Origin: Mucilaginibacter gossypii | GTDB taxonomy: Bacteria > Bacteroidota > Bacteroidia > Sphingobacteriales > Sphingobacteriaceae | Direction of reading: 5' to 3' | Length of the DNA stretch: 64,000 bases | Assembly: GCF_900100945.1 (NCBI RefSeq) | Contig: NZ_FNCG01000016.1 | Location: forward strand, 1-64,000 | Shown here: positions 1-8,421 of the stretch, piece by piece | Numbering within the stretch: position 1 is the first letter of the stretch | How the letters are laid out: every line of letters begins with the position of its first letter | Made by a program: the position numbers and the translations under genes | The notes under the pieces: model-generated | Told to the model about the DNA's origin: nothing | Database searches by the model: none | The model's input: the letters and a program-made list of their open reading frames with translations, nothing else

Positions 1-75
1 ATCATTAAGGAACAGAAACAAAGGCGATTAGAAAAACTCGCCTTTGAATTAAATAGGGAACTTGTACCTGCTTAA
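1..75 (+). CDS. C-terminal tail of an unidentified protein (5' truncated by window edge)
   Basis: Frame 1 is open from the first base to a TAA at 73-75 and encodes 24 residues rich in Lys, Arg and Glu, ending in ELVPA. The helical, charged composition suggests a coiled or helical C-terminus. Too little is visible to name the protein. A dispersed inverted repeat starts about ten bases after the stop, as expected between transcription units. Confidence 0.5.
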   Translation: MIKEQKQRRLEKLAFELNRELVPA

Positions 76-83
76 ATTATTAT

Positions 84-153
84 GTCATGGGTAGCTTGTC
101 GAAGCATAGTGGGCAGGCCTCTGCGCGCGAGTCTTCGACAAGCTCAGCATGAC
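84..153. repeat. Dispersed palindromic repeat, 'GTCATGxxTAGC' family, copy 1
   Basis: The left arm begins GTCATGGGTAGCTTGTCGAA and the right arm ends TTCGACAAGCTCAGCATGAC, forming an imperfect hairpin of about 70 bases with a GC-rich loop. A second copy lies at 25192-25262 with the same ends. It has no reading frame and sits between genes. It is likely a non-autonomous repeat (REP/MITE-like) mobilised in trans. Confidence 0.75.
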
Positions 154-322
154 CCGGCCCTATTTTGTCATTTCGTCTTCTACAGCCCAGGATTTAAATA
201 ATTCAATATTTCACCATTCCTAACTCTTCGTGGAACGCAGTTTTGTAGGTTATCTGTCTTTAGCGCCGCCACCATATTTAGCCAACCCCATTTGTCATCC
301 CAGCCTAATAAAAATTAATTCA

Positions 323-369
323 GGAATGATTGTTCCAAAATGAGTTTATATTTGCGGAACGATTGATCC
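323..369. promoter_or_regulatory. SDR promoter -7 box flanked by two operator-like palindromes
   Basis: GGAATGATTGTTCC (323-336) and GGAACGATTGATCC (356-369) are two copies of the same imperfect 14-bp palindrome, 33 bp apart. Between them lies TATATTTG (347-354), a perfect match to the Bacteroidota -7 box TAnnTTTG. The coding start at 393 follows. The arrangement suits repression of the SDR gene by the TetR-type protein encoded immediately downstream; that link is inferred. Confidence 0.7.
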
Positions 370-392
370 AAATTAAATTAATCTTCCAGAAA

Positions 393-1142
393 ATGAAAAA
401 ATTAGAAAACAAGGTTGCAGTAGTAACAGGAGCTTCAAAAGGTATTGGCGCAGGTATAGCTAAAAGCCTGGCTTCGGCAGGTGCTGCGGTAGTTGTAAAT
501 TATGCATCAGATAAAAACGGTGCTGATAAAGTAGTGGCCGAAATTACCGCCGAAGGTGGCAAAGCTATCGCCGTGCAAGGCAGCGTAGCAAAAAAGGCCG
601 ACGTTGACCGTCTTTTTGCCGAAACCAAAGAGGCGTTCGGTGGTGTTGATGTTTTGGTGAACAATGCAGGTGTATACCAGTTTACACCGATAGAAGTTGT
701 AACCGAAGAAGAATTTCACCGCCAGTTTGATATCAATGTACTGGGCTTACTGCTTGCAACCCAGGGAGCGGTAAATAGCTTTGGCGATAAAGGTGGCAGC
801 ATAATTAACATAAGCTCAACGGTAACCCGTATTACTCCGCCGCAAAGTGCTATTTATACAGGTACTAAAGGTGCGGTTGATTCTATTACACAAGTTTTGT
901 CAAAAGAGCTTGGCCCTAAGAAGATCCGTGTAAATGCTATTAACCCGGGCATGGTTGAAACCGAAGGCACACACACAGCAGGTTTTATAGGCAGCGATTT
1001 CCAAGCTGAGCTTGAAAAAACTACACCGCTTGGCCGTATCGGTCAGCCGGATGATATTGCACCTGTTGCCGTATTCCTGGCATCTGATGATTCACGCTGG
1101 TTAACCGGCGAAATTATCCTTGCAAGTGGTGGGGTAAGATAA
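393..1142 (+). CDS. SDR family NAD(P)-dependent oxidoreductase (3-oxoacyl-ACP reductase-like)
   Basis: A 249-aa short-chain dehydrogenase of the classical FabG/glucose-dehydrogenase type. The Rossmann motif TGASKGIGAG is near residues 13-22, the NNAG motif near 90, the catalytic Ser in SSTVT and the YTGTKGA (YxxxK) motif near 155-161, and the C-terminal GG-rich end is typical. It probably reduces or oxidises a small carbonyl or alcohol in the cytosol; substrate unknown. The reading frame extends upstream to 330, but that stretch holds the promoter and operators, so the ATG at 393 (MKKLENKVAVVTG) is chosen. The TetR gene 100 bp downstream is probably its regulator. Confidence 0.9.
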   Translation: MKKLENKVAVVTGASKGIGAGIAKSLASAGAAVVVNYASDKNGADKVVAEITAEGGKAIAVQGSVAKKADVDRLFAETKEAFGGVDVLVNNAGVYQFTPIEVVTEEEFHRQFDINVLGLLLATQGAVNSFGDKGGSIINISSTVTRITPPQSAIYTGTKGAVDSITQVLSKELGPKKIRVNAINPGMVETEGTHTAGFIGSDFQAELEKTTPLGRIGQPDDIAPVAVFLASDDSRWLTGEIILASGGVR

Positions 1143-1242
1143 TTATGCCGGTAAGGCCCGTTAAGCACAAACGGGGTATAAGATTAAACAATTAATTAAA
1201 AATGAATAGCTTTGCCTGCAAAACGGGTAAAGCTTTTCTGTT

Positions 1243-1824
1243 ATGGCACGAAGTAAAGATTTTGATGAAGCCGAGGTATTGAGCAAGGCCGTTTGCATTT
1301 TTTGGCATAAGGGCTACAATGGCACGTCTATGCAGGATTTGGTTGATGGCCTTGGCATAAGCCGCTCAAGCTTGTATGATACTTTTGGTGATAAACACGC
1401 TTTATATATTAAAGCTTTGGATAGCTATCAAAAGGCAGGTGGAAACCAGATGTGTGATATTATCAATAATACGGCATCGGCCAAAGAGGCTATACAAAAG
1501 CTTTTGGAGCTTACCATGCGCGATTTGCTGAACGATGAGCAACGTAAAGGTTGTTTTATGGTAAATGCCGAGATTGAACTGGCGTCGCTGGATGCTGAGG
1601 TTAAGGACCTGATTTGCCGGAATGAGCAGCAGTTTGAAGATGCCATTCTTAGTGCCATAAAAAAAGGGCAGGCAAGCGGTGAGGTTCGTAACTCCCAGGA
1701 TTCCCTGGCATTGGCCCGGTTCATCATGAATGCGGTAAGGGGCATGCAGGTGTCAGCCAAAGCCACCGCCGATAAGGCTTTTTTTGATGATATTATAAAA
1801 ACCACCCTGTCTGTACTTGATTAG
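1243..1824 (+). CDS. TetR/AcrR family transcriptional regulator
   Basis: 193 aa. The N-terminal 50 residues form the TetR helix-turn-helix, with the recognition region GYNGTSMQDLVDGLGISRSS followed by LYDTFGDKHALY, the hallmark junction of the family. The C-terminal ligand-binding helices resemble the YxaF/AefR-like TetR_C branch found beside SDR genes. It follows the SDR gene on the same strand. The twin palindromes at 323-369 are the obvious candidate operators, so autoregulation through a shared transcript is plausible. The inducer cannot be read from sequence. Confidence 0.9.
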   Translation: MARSKDFDEAEVLSKAVCIFWHKGYNGTSMQDLVDGLGISRSSLYDTFGDKHALYIKALDSYQKAGGNQMCDIINNTASAKEAIQKLLELTMRDLLNDEQRKGCFMVNAEIELASLDAEVKDLICRNEQQFEDAILSAIKKGQASGEVRNSQDSLALARFIMNAVRGMQVSAKATADKAFFDDIIKTTLSVLD

Positions 1825-1843
1825 CCATTTATGGGTTGAGTTT

Positions 1844-3478
1844 TCAAACCGTTAAGGTTTGCTTCTTCCTCAATCTCATCCCCAGTAAAAATAATATGCC
1901 AATGCCTGCAAATATACTGCCGGCTTGCGGGATATAATCGCCGTGTTTAACATAAAATGTGAGCTCACTATTAAGGTTGATATCTTGCTTGATCGAGGTT
2001 TTAGTCCACCATTCTGTATGTTTAACCACATCGCCGCGCTGGTTGATAAACCCGGAAATACCGGTATTGGCCGACTGACAAACCCAGCGGCGGGTTTCGA
2101 TAGCCCGAAGTTTGGCATAATCTAAATGCTGGTCCTTGCCCGATGTGTTTTCCCACCAGCCATCGTTAGTAATAATAGCGATGAACTGGGCCCCTTTTTT
2201 AACTGAGCGGGCAATGTACCCTCCCCATATGGATTCATAACAAATAACCGGATCGACCCCGATACCGCTTTGCGAATAAAGCACTTTTGCATCCTTTTCG
2301 GGAGCATAGTTGCCGGTAGCACCGCCTAAATGTTCAAATACGGGTTTCAGGAATGAAAGTGCATCGCCAAAAGGCAGTGATTCGGCCCCGGGGACTAACC
2401 GTGATTTATGGTAAGTTTGAATCCTGTCGCCATTTTCAATATTGAGGGCTGTGCTGTAAAAGTCTGCGAACTGGTCGCCTCCCCATGGTGAGGGAACCGC
2501 CGTTGGGGTTGCCCTGTTGTTATATAGCCTGTATGTTTCGGCGCCGGTAACCAGGTTGCCATTAGGATATTTCCGTAAAAAAAGCTGGGCCTGCCTAATA
2601 AAATCATTTTGGCCTATCTGTTCCTCGTTGATATAAACAGGCGCGGGGATGGCTGTTTCGGGCCATATAAAAAATTCGGTATTGGGTTGGGCCACCTGTC
2701 TTGAAAGCTGGATCAGGATATCAAGTTGTGAAGCAGGGGGAATGGTACCATCTTTCTCGTACGGATCTATATTGGGCTGGGCAATAACGATGTTTGATGG
2801 GTTTACTTCTTCAACATAGTTATGATAAACCGATAATGAATAGCCAAGAGGCACTGTTACAACAATTACAATCGCCATGATCAATGCCATTCTGTGGCGT
2901 TTGGTTTGAGCTCCGCGAAGACTTGTATAAATTAAAAAAGCCAGGATATTTACAACCCAGATCCATAAAGTTCCGCCGTAAACGCCGGTATATTCATACC
3001 ATTGAATCCATTGGTGCGATACGGCAAAGCCGTTACCAAGCGTCATCCACGGAAAGTAAAGGTCCCAGCTTTGGTGCAGGTATTCATACCCGATCCAGAA
3101 ACAGATTAAACCTATCAGTGCTATCCAGCGTGGGACGACCAGTCTCAACCTGTAGTATAGCCAGAAAGCAGTTGCCATTAACAGCGGCCCCAGCGAATAG
3201 GGGACAAGGGTAATGGGTATGGCCACAATCTCCCCCACTATTTTAAGTGCATTATAAACCCAGTAAACAGATAATGAGTTCCAGATAAAAAAGCCGATAA
3301 AAGTTACATTAAATGCCCGTTTGCCTTTTTTGGGCTTTTCATCATTAATGATATTTTCAACAGCCAGCAGCATAGGCACAAAGCCAATGAAAAGTAAAAA
3401 CGTAGTATAAGGAGTAGGTGGCCAGGCTATCCATAAAAGCAAGCCAGATAGTATGGCTAATGGTAGATTTTTTTTCAT
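1844..3478 (-). CDS. lnt: Apolipoprotein N-acyltransferase
   Basis: A 544-aa inner-membrane enzyme that transfers an acyl chain from phospholipid to the N-terminal Cys of diacylglyceryl lipoproteins. The N-terminal third has about six hydrophobic segments, then a periplasmic CN-hydrolase domain. The triad is visible: Glu about 274 in FIWPETAIP, Lys about 358 in YHKSRLVPGAE and Cys about 413 in VICYESIWGG. A last hydrophobic segment lies near the C-terminus. The start is the ATG at 3478 (MKKNLPLAILSG), four codons inside the longest frame, because the hydrophobic signal-anchor begins there. The C-terminus converges on the TetR gene with 19 bp between. Confidence 0.95.
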   Translation of the reverse strand: MKKNLPLAILSGLLLWIAWPPTPYTTFLLFIGFVPMLLAVENIINDEKPKKGKRAFNVTFIGFFIWNSLSVYWVYNALKIVGEIVAIPITLVPYSLGPLLMATAFWLYYRLRLVVPRWIALIGLICFWIGYEYLHQSWDLYFPWMTLGNGFAVSHQWIQWYEYTGVYGGTLWIWVVNILAFLIYTSLRGAQTKRHRMALIMAIVIVVTVPLGYSLSVYHNYVEEVNPSNIVIAQPNIDPYEKDGTIPPASQLDILIQLSRQVAQPNTEFFIWPETAIPAPVYINEEQIGQNDFIRQAQLFLRKYPNGNLVTGAETYRLYNNRATPTAVPSPWGGDQFADFYSTALNIENGDRIQTYHKSRLVPGAESLPFGDALSFLKPVFEHLGGATGNYAPEKDAKVLYSQSGIGVDPVICYESIWGGYIARSVKKGAQFIAIITNDGWWENTSGKDQHLDYAKLRAIETRRWVCQSANTGISGFINQRGDVVKHTEWWTKTSIKQDINLNSELTFYVKHGDYIPQAGSIFAGIGILFLLGMRLRKKQTLTV

Positions 3479-3529
3479 GTAGAGTGACAAGAATTATGCT
3501 GTTGTCGCTTATATTTAAAATTGTAAAAT

Positions 3530-3611
3530 GTCATTGCGAGCGTAGCTTGGCAATCGCACGGAAGCAAAGCAATTCTGTATAGCATGCGATTGCTTCGTGC
3601 CTCGCAATGAC
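3530..3611. repeat. Dispersed palindromic repeat, 'GTCATTGCGAG' family, copy 1
   Basis: It begins GTCATTGCGAGCGTAGC and ends GCTTCGTGCCTCGCAATGAC, forming an imperfect inverted repeat of about 82 bases between lnt and rsmI. Further copies or half-copies are at 17341-17371, 25277-25368, 25388-25415 and 29857-29882. It has no coding potential. Confidence 0.8.
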
Positions 3612-3630
3612 ATGCGGGAGAGTTGAAGTT

Positions 3631-4359
3631 TTAATCTTCTTCCTCATCCCTTTCATATTTCCCTTTTGCCGGTTTAGCCGCTGCGCCGGCCACGCACATC
3701 ACAAACTCGCCTTTCATGGGGTGCGTTTCAAAGTATTGTTTTACTTCAACTACAGTGCCACGCACGGTTTCTTCAAACATTTTGGTAAGCTCGCGGGATA
3801 CCGAGATCTGCCTGTCGGCCCCAAAATAGGTGGCCATTTCATCCAGTGTTTTTAACAAACGGTGGGGCGACTCATATAGTATGATGGTCCGCTCCTCTTC
3901 GGCCAAAAACTTGTACCGGGTTTGACGGCCTTTTTTTAATGGCAAAAATCCCTCGAAACAAAACTTGTCGGTAGGAAAGCCCGAATTTACCAGGGCCGGC
4001 ACAAATGCGGTAGCGCCTGGCAGACATTCCACAGCGATATTAAATTTTAAAGCTTCGCGTACCAGGAAAAAGCCCGGATCGGATATAGCCGGTGTACCGG
4101 CATCCGAAATGAGCGCGATATTTTTCCCCTGCAGCAAAAACTTAATGATCTCGTTGCTTGATTGATGCTCATTATGCTGATGATGCGCGAATACTTTTTG
4201 ATGGATCTCGAAGTGTTTCAACATCGGGGCGGAGGTACGGGTATCCTCTGCCAGTATCAGATCAACCTCTTTCAACACGCGGATAGCCCTGAAGGTCATA
4301 TCCTCCAAATTACCTATCGGGGTGGGGACTAAATATAGTTTGCCTATGGGATTGTTCAT
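3631..4359 (-). CDS. rsmI: 16S rRNA (cytidine(1402)-2'-O)-methyltransferase
   Basis: A 242-aa SAM-dependent TP-methylase (YraL/RsmI family) that 2'-O-methylates C1402 in the 16S rRNA decoding centre. Diagnostic stretches are YLVPTPIGNLEDMTFRAI at the N-terminus, LAEDTRTS, ISDAGTPAISDPG (glycine-rich SAM site), PGATAFVPALVNSG and FEGFLP, followed by YESPHRLLKTL. The acidic tail (ERDEEED) is lineage-typical. The frame extends to 4395 into the heptamer repeat, so the ATG at 4359 (MNNPIGKLYLVPTP) is preferred. It is divergent from serS. Confidence 0.95.
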   Translation of the reverse strand: MNNPIGKLYLVPTPIGNLEDMTFRAIRVLKEVDLILAEDTRTSAPMLKHFEIHQKVFAHHQHNEHQSSNEIIKFLLQGKNIALISDAGTPAISDPGFFLVREALKFNIAVECLPGATAFVPALVNSGFPTDKFCFEGFLPLKKGRQTRYKFLAEEERTIILYESPHRLLKTLDEMATYFGADRQISVSRELTKMFEETVRGTVVEVKQYFETHPMKGEFVMCVAGAAAKPAKGKYERDEEED

Positions 4360-4367
4360 GTTGTTTG

Positions 4368-4468
<101 letters not shown>

Positions 4469-4474
4469 TATTTA

Positions 4475-4482
4475 TATCTTTG
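4475..4482 (+). promoter_or_regulatory. serS -7 promoter box
   Basis: TATCTTTG matches TAnnTTTG exactly and lies 16 bases before the serS ATG at 4499. No clear TTG -33 element is present, because that position falls in the heptamer array. Transcription would give a very short 5' leader. Confidence 0.5.
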
Positions 4483-4498
4483 CCTAAAAAATAAAATA

Positions 4499-5770
4499 AT
4501 GCTGCAAGTTAGTTATATCCGTGATAACCGGGAACAGGTTTTGGAACGTTTGGCTGTAAAAAATTTTAAACAGCCCCAACTGGTTGATGAAATAATTGAA
4601 CTGGACGACAAACGTCGCTCCACTCAAACCAGCATGGATAATGTTTCGGCCGAGGCCAATGCAGCTGCAAAACAAATAGGCGAGCTGATGCGTGCCGGTA
4701 AAAAAGAAGAAGCTGAAGGCCTTAAGGGCAAAACCGGCGCATGGAAAGAAGAGATCAAAAAGCTCGGCGACCTGCTTACCATTACCGAAGAGGAACTTTA
4801 CCAGAAGCTGGTATTGCTGCCCAACCTGCCTCATAGTTCTGTACCCAAAGGCTTAACTCCTGAAGATAACGAGGTAGTATTGGAGAACGGCACCAAGCCG
4901 GAGTTGCCTGCCGATGCGCTACCGCATTGGGAGCTCGCGGCAAAATACAACCTGATTGATTTTGAACTGGGTGTTAAAATAACCGGCGCCGGTTTCCCCG
5001 TATATAAAAACAAAGGGGCTAAGCTGCAACGCGCTTTGATCAATTATTTTATTGATGAAGCCGAAAAAGCAGGCTACAGCGAAGTAAGTGTGCCGCTTAT
5101 GGTAAACGAAGCATCTGGCTTCGGTACGTCACAGCTGCCGGATAAAGAAGGACAGATGTACCATGTTGGTATCGATAACCTGTACCTGATCCCTACCGCC
5201 GAGGTGCCTATTACTAACCTGTACCGTGAAGTGATATTGAAAGAAGATCAATTGCCTGTACGTAACTGTGGCCATACACCTTGTTTCCGCCGCGAGGCTG
5301 GTTCATATGGTGCGCATGTACGCGGCTTGAACCGCCTGCACCAGTTTGATAAAGTAGAGGTAGTAACCATTGCCCATCCTGATAAATCATACGAAATATT
5401 GGAGCTAATGAGCAGCCATGTACAGGGCCTGTTACAAAAGTTAGGTTTACCATACCGAGTATTACGCCTTTGCGGTGGCGATATGGGCTTTGGCTCTGCC
5501 TTAACTTATGATATGGAAACCTGGAGCGCGGCACAACAACGCTGGCTGGAAGTTTCATCAGTATCAAACTTTGAAACCTTCCAAAGCAACAGGCTTAAAC
5601 TGCGGTTCCGCAATGCCGATGGTAAAACACAGTTAGCACATACGCTAAACGGCAGCGCGCTGGCCCTGCCGCGTATTGTTGCTACTTTGTTAGAGAATAA
5701 CCAAACCGAGAAGGGGATTAAAGTACCGGAAGTACTTGTGCCTTATACTAAGTTTGAGTGGATTGATTAG
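4499..5770 (+). CDS. serS: Serine--tRNA ligase
   Basis: A 423-aa class II aminoacyl-tRNA synthetase that charges tRNA-Ser (and tRNA-Sec where present). The N-terminal 100 residues are the long coiled-coil arm that grips the tRNA variable loop (QVSYIRDNREQVLERL onward). The catalytic core shows TAEVPITN, motif 2 FRREAGSYG...RLHQFDKVE, and motif 3 NGSALALPRIVATLLENNQ. The frame extends upstream to 4448 through repeat DNA, but MLQVSYIRDN at 4499 is the family N-terminus and follows the -7 box. Length is normal. Confidence 0.97.
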   Translation: MLQVSYIRDNREQVLERLAVKNFKQPQLVDEIIELDDKRRSTQTSMDNVSAEANAAAKQIGELMRAGKKEEAEGLKGKTGAWKEEIKKLGDLLTITEEELYQKLVLLPNLPHSSVPKGLTPEDNEVVLENGTKPELPADALPHWELAAKYNLIDFELGVKITGAGFPVYKNKGAKLQRALINYFIDEAEKAGYSEVSVPLMVNEASGFGTSQLPDKEGQMYHVGIDNLYLIPTAEVPITNLYREVILKEDQLPVRNCGHTPCFRREAGSYGAHVRGLNRLHQFDKVEVVTIAHPDKSYEILELMSSHVQGLLQKLGLPYRVLRLCGGDMGFGSALTYDMETWSAAQQRWLEVSSVSNFETFQSNRLKLRFRNADGKTQLAHTLNGSALALPRIVATLLENNQTEKGIKVPEVLVPYTKFEWID

Positions 5771-5775
5771 CCCCC

Positions 5776-5793
5776 TGCCCCCTAAAGGGGGAG
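5776..5793. repeat. CCCCCTAAAGGGGG palindrome
   Basis: A short palindrome just after serS. Related copies lie at 15702-15716 and 15781-15796 around the SIMPL terminator. It is probably a mobile intergenic repeat family of this genome. Confidence 0.6.
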
Positions 5794-5805
5794 GTCAAAA
5801 ATATA

Positions 5806-5838
5806 GCGCCCCGGTAATTCCTATGCCGGGGCGTTCTT
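5806..5838 (+). terminator. Rho-independent terminator after serS
   Basis: The arms CGCCCCGG and CCGGGGCG form a perfect 8-bp GC-rich stem around a 12-base loop, followed by TTCTTTA. It lies about 35 bases after the serS stop. Confidence 0.75.
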
Positions 5839-5975
5839 TATGCATTTCTTATTTCTTGCGCTCGTTTTCAACGAGTGCTTAACATGGGTTAGCGTTTATA
5901 ACGCGACTGGCGATGCAATCACCAAACCACATTAAGCACTCATTACAAATGAGCACAAGTTGTTGAGGCCTAATA

Positions 5976-6917
5976 TCAAAGCCAAACTACTTTTTGAAAG
6001 CTTTCATGTTCACGGCCGATGATATCCCGGTATAGATCGGGCTTGCGTGCCTGGATATAACGATATCCGCCTGCTTTTGTCAGCTTATCAGGAGTTATTT
6101 CGGCCAAAACTAATTCATTGTTTAATGATCTGCATTCGGCTATAATATCACCATAAGGGTCGATGATCATGGAGCAGCCATTTTTTAGCTGATCATCGTC
6201 CATACCTATCGGATTGGCGAATACTGCATAAATTGCGTTATCATATGCCCGGGCGGGCAGCCATTTCATTAGCCATTGCCTGCCTTTAAGGCCGTCAAAT
6301 TCCTGGCGAAGTAACAGTGCATTTGCTTCTTTGTCTTTCCATAATTCCGGGTCAACAAAACCGGCGCCCGGTCGGGTTGATGGTGTGCACATGGTAACGT
6401 GCGGCATAAAAATAACCTGTGCACCGAGGAGAGTAGTTGCACGTACATTTTCAATTATATTATTATCATAACAAATTAATATGCCGCATTTCCATCCATA
6501 CAAATCAAATACAGTATATGCTGTGCCGGGTAAAAGATGCGGGTTGATAAAAGGGTGCAGCTTACGATGTTTGGCAACGATCCCGGTTTTGTCAACGCAT
6601 ACATATGCCTTGAACAAGTTATCATCTTTGTCCTTTTCAAACAAACCGGCCAGTATGGCAATGTCGTATCGTCGGGCGTATTCTGTTAACGCAGCGATGC
6701 TCGGTCCGTCCGGAATTTCTTCGGCCAGCTCAAGCATTTGTGCTTTATCAAGTTTCCGGGCAAAGGTATAGCCTGTTATCGAGCATTCATGAAAAGCTAT
6801 CGCTTGGGCGCCTTGTGCGGTGGCATCCGCTGTCATTTTTTCAATAACTGATAAATTATAAGCTTTATCACCGCTTCTGTTTTCAAATTGAGCAGTGGCG
6901 ATTGTTAGGTTTTCCAT
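5976..6917 (-). CDS. Carbon-nitrogen hydrolase (nitrilase superfamily)
   Basis: A 313-aa cytosolic nitrilase-fold amidase. The Glu-Lys-Cys triad is in HECSITGY (Glu near 43), KHRKLHPF (Lys near 120) and GILICYDNNI (Cys near 154). The length and N-terminal MENLTIATAQFENRSGD fit the N-carbamoylputrescine amidase/omega-amidase branch. The exact substrate is not recognisable. The frame could extend to 6965, but MENLT at 6917 aligns with family starts. The AraC regulator gene lies directly upstream on the same strand, suggesting an inducible catabolic pair. Confidence 0.85.
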   Translation of the reverse strand: MENLTIATAQFENRSGDKAYNLSVIEKMTADATAQGAQAIAFHECSITGYTFARKLDKAQMLELAEEIPDGPSIAALTEYARRYDIAILAGLFEKDKDDNLFKAYVCVDKTGIVAKHRKLHPFINPHLLPGTAYTVFDLYGWKCGILICYDNNIIENVRATTLLGAQVIFMPHVTMCTPSTRPGAGFVDPELWKDKEANALLLRQEFDGLKGRQWLMKWLPARAYDNAIYAVFANPIGMDDDQLKNGCSMIIDPYGDIIAECRSLNNELVLAEITPDKLTKAGGYRYIQARKPDLYRDIIGREHESFQKVVWL

Positions 6918-6988
6918 ACGCTGATCATCTTTTTTCAAAACTACCAGAGCTATACCGAAAAGCATTGTAAAAAACCGACAAACGCAAT

Positions 6989-7798
6989 TTAAACGAGCGG
7001 CATAAAGTTTATAGCCAACAGATGATGATTGGCTTTGTATTGAAGAGGAGTAAGACCTGTATGTTTCCGGAAAAAATTATTAAGATGCGCCTGGTCATAA
7101 TATCCGCAGGCATAACTCAATGAGCTTAGCTCTTTTGTTGAAGATAGTTTTTGAAGTTGTTTAAGATAGGTTTGAAACTTAACGGCGTCAATATACTTTT
7201 TAGGGGAAATACCTACTTCCTCATTGAATTTGCGCTCAAGTTGCCGTTCGGTTACTGGCATCACATCAAGTAAATTTTTAACGTTAATAATACCCTTGTT
7301 TGCGTGAATGATGTTTATGGCCCGATCTGTAATGTCTGCATGTTTTCTTTTCGAAGCCATTTTGTTCAATAAAAATTGCTCGGTAATTACCGTGGCCGCC
7401 GGGAGGTTGGCCGCGTTTGCGATTTGGTCTTCAAAATCAAAGGCTTCCTGCCCGAAAAGATCTTTTAATGTTACCGTATTGTTATTTAACTCATAGGCCG
7501 CCACACCAAGTAAAGACAACAAAGCATTAGGTTGCAAAACCACAATCAGCATAGCCAGTTCACCGGCCGAAATAATATCATTATAGCGGGTTATTTGCCC
7601 GTAAACAAAACTGCCGGGTTGCTTGCTGGCAACCGTGTGTTGCTGGTTGTATTGGAATAAAGGATCTTTTAAATGAAACACCATCCCCGGGTTACCGTCC
7701 GAAAACAGGCGGTAATTCATAGCAACCCGCTGATTATGCGCTATAATTAAATAGTGCTTAACGATACCCGAAAGCAAAGGATGTGGTGCTATTTGCAT
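6989..7798 (-). CDS. AraC family transcriptional regulator
   Basis: 269 aa. The N-terminal two thirds are a DUF6597-like sensing domain (MQIAPHPLLSGIVKHYLII at the start). The C-terminal AraC double helix-turn-helix spans about residues 150-250: INVKNLLDVMPVTERQLERKF, then LSYACGYYDQAHLNNFFRKH with the family signature GLTPLQYK. It is transcribed toward the nitrilase-type hydrolase, whose start is about 70 bp downstream, so that gene is the likely target. The start at 7798 is preferred over 7861, whose extension has no homologous character. Confidence 0.87.
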   Translation of the reverse strand: MQIAPHPLLSGIVKHYLIIAHNQRVAMNYRLFSDGNPGMVFHLKDPLFQYNQQHTVASKQPGSFVYGQITRYNDIISAGELAMLIVVLQPNALLSLLGVAAYELNNNTVTLKDLFGQEAFDFEDQIANAANLPAATVITEQFLLNKMASKRKHADITDRAINIIHANKGIINVKNLLDVMPVTERQLERKFNEEVGISPKKYIDAVKFQTYLKQLQKLSSTKELSSLSYACGYYDQAHLNNFFRKHTGLTPLQYKANHHLLAINFMPLV

Positions 7799-7890
7799 GG
7801 TAATGTTGAGCCAGACCCTAAAAATAAATAAAAATGTGGAACCGTAGGCGATAGCTTTCACCCATGATAGGTTAAAAAAGGTTCATAATA

Positions 7891-7916
7891 AAGCCCCGGT
7901 GCATTGCGCCGAGGCT
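7891..7916 (-). terminator. Imperfect terminator hairpin after the ParB-like/HAD pair
   Basis: AAGCCCCGGTGC and GCGCCGAGGCTT pair with two mismatches around a three-base loop, about 15 bases past the HAD stop codon (minus strand). The T-tract is weak. Confidence 0.45.
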
Positions 7917-7931
7917 TATGTTATTGTTTAC

Positions 7932-8405
7932 TTAAGAAAAAGTAAAATTCCTGTTCCTTAAAATAGAAATGGCATCTTCTGCAAGATCCTCTGTTAGTCC
8001 TACCGATGGGCTGGTTAAAACAAGGTTATGCTTTATATATTCAGGCAGTCCATTTAACATTTTATCATCGTCGATAATCACAAATTCTTGACTCGGTTGA
8101 TGTTTTTTCTTATACCATTCCAATATTTCTTCAGTACGTGTCTTCTTTAAACTATTTGTCGTCAATCGATGAACCTTTTTAGGGCTAATTCCCCTGGTCT
8201 TTAACAGATCTTTCCATTCGGCGACCTTATACTTCGATTTATGTGAGGTAGTTAATATTACAGAGGCATTAGTTTCCGCTATAATATGTTGAAGCGCCTT
8301 TACGGCCCTTGAATTAAATACGGGAAAGCCATCGGGCATAAACTCGGGTTTCTTCCACGAGTTTGCTGGGACTAATACTCCATCAATATCTAATAAAATC
8401 CACAT
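7932..8405 (-). CDS. HAD domain protein of the Swiss-Army-Knife RNA-repair type
   Basis: 157 aa. The N-terminal LLDIDGVLVPA is HAD motif I with the DxDGVL nucleophile pair. ASVILTTSHKSKYK carries the motif II Thr, and FVIIDDDKMLNGLPEY is the acidic motif IV. The pattern and size match the HAD_SAK_2 group, known as RNA-repair-associated phosphatases and as stand-alone small proteins. It is the second gene of a pair with the ParB-like gene 16 bp upstream. A role in nucleic-acid end processing is family-based inference. Confidence 0.75.
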   Translation of the reverse strand: MWILLDIDGVLVPANSWKKPEFMPDGFPVFNSRAVKALQHIIAETNASVILTTSHKSKYKVAEWKDLLKTRGISPKKVHRLTTNSLKKTRTEEILEWYKKKHQPSQEFVIIDDDKMLNGLPEYIKHNLVLTSPSVGLTEDLAEDAISILRNRNFTFS

Positions 8406-8421
8406 AATACAAAATTACTAC

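Noticed and set aside
330..392. N-terminal extension of the SDR gene
   Set aside because: The stretch carries the -7 box and an operator palindrome, and the SDR fold begins at MKKLENKVAVVTG.
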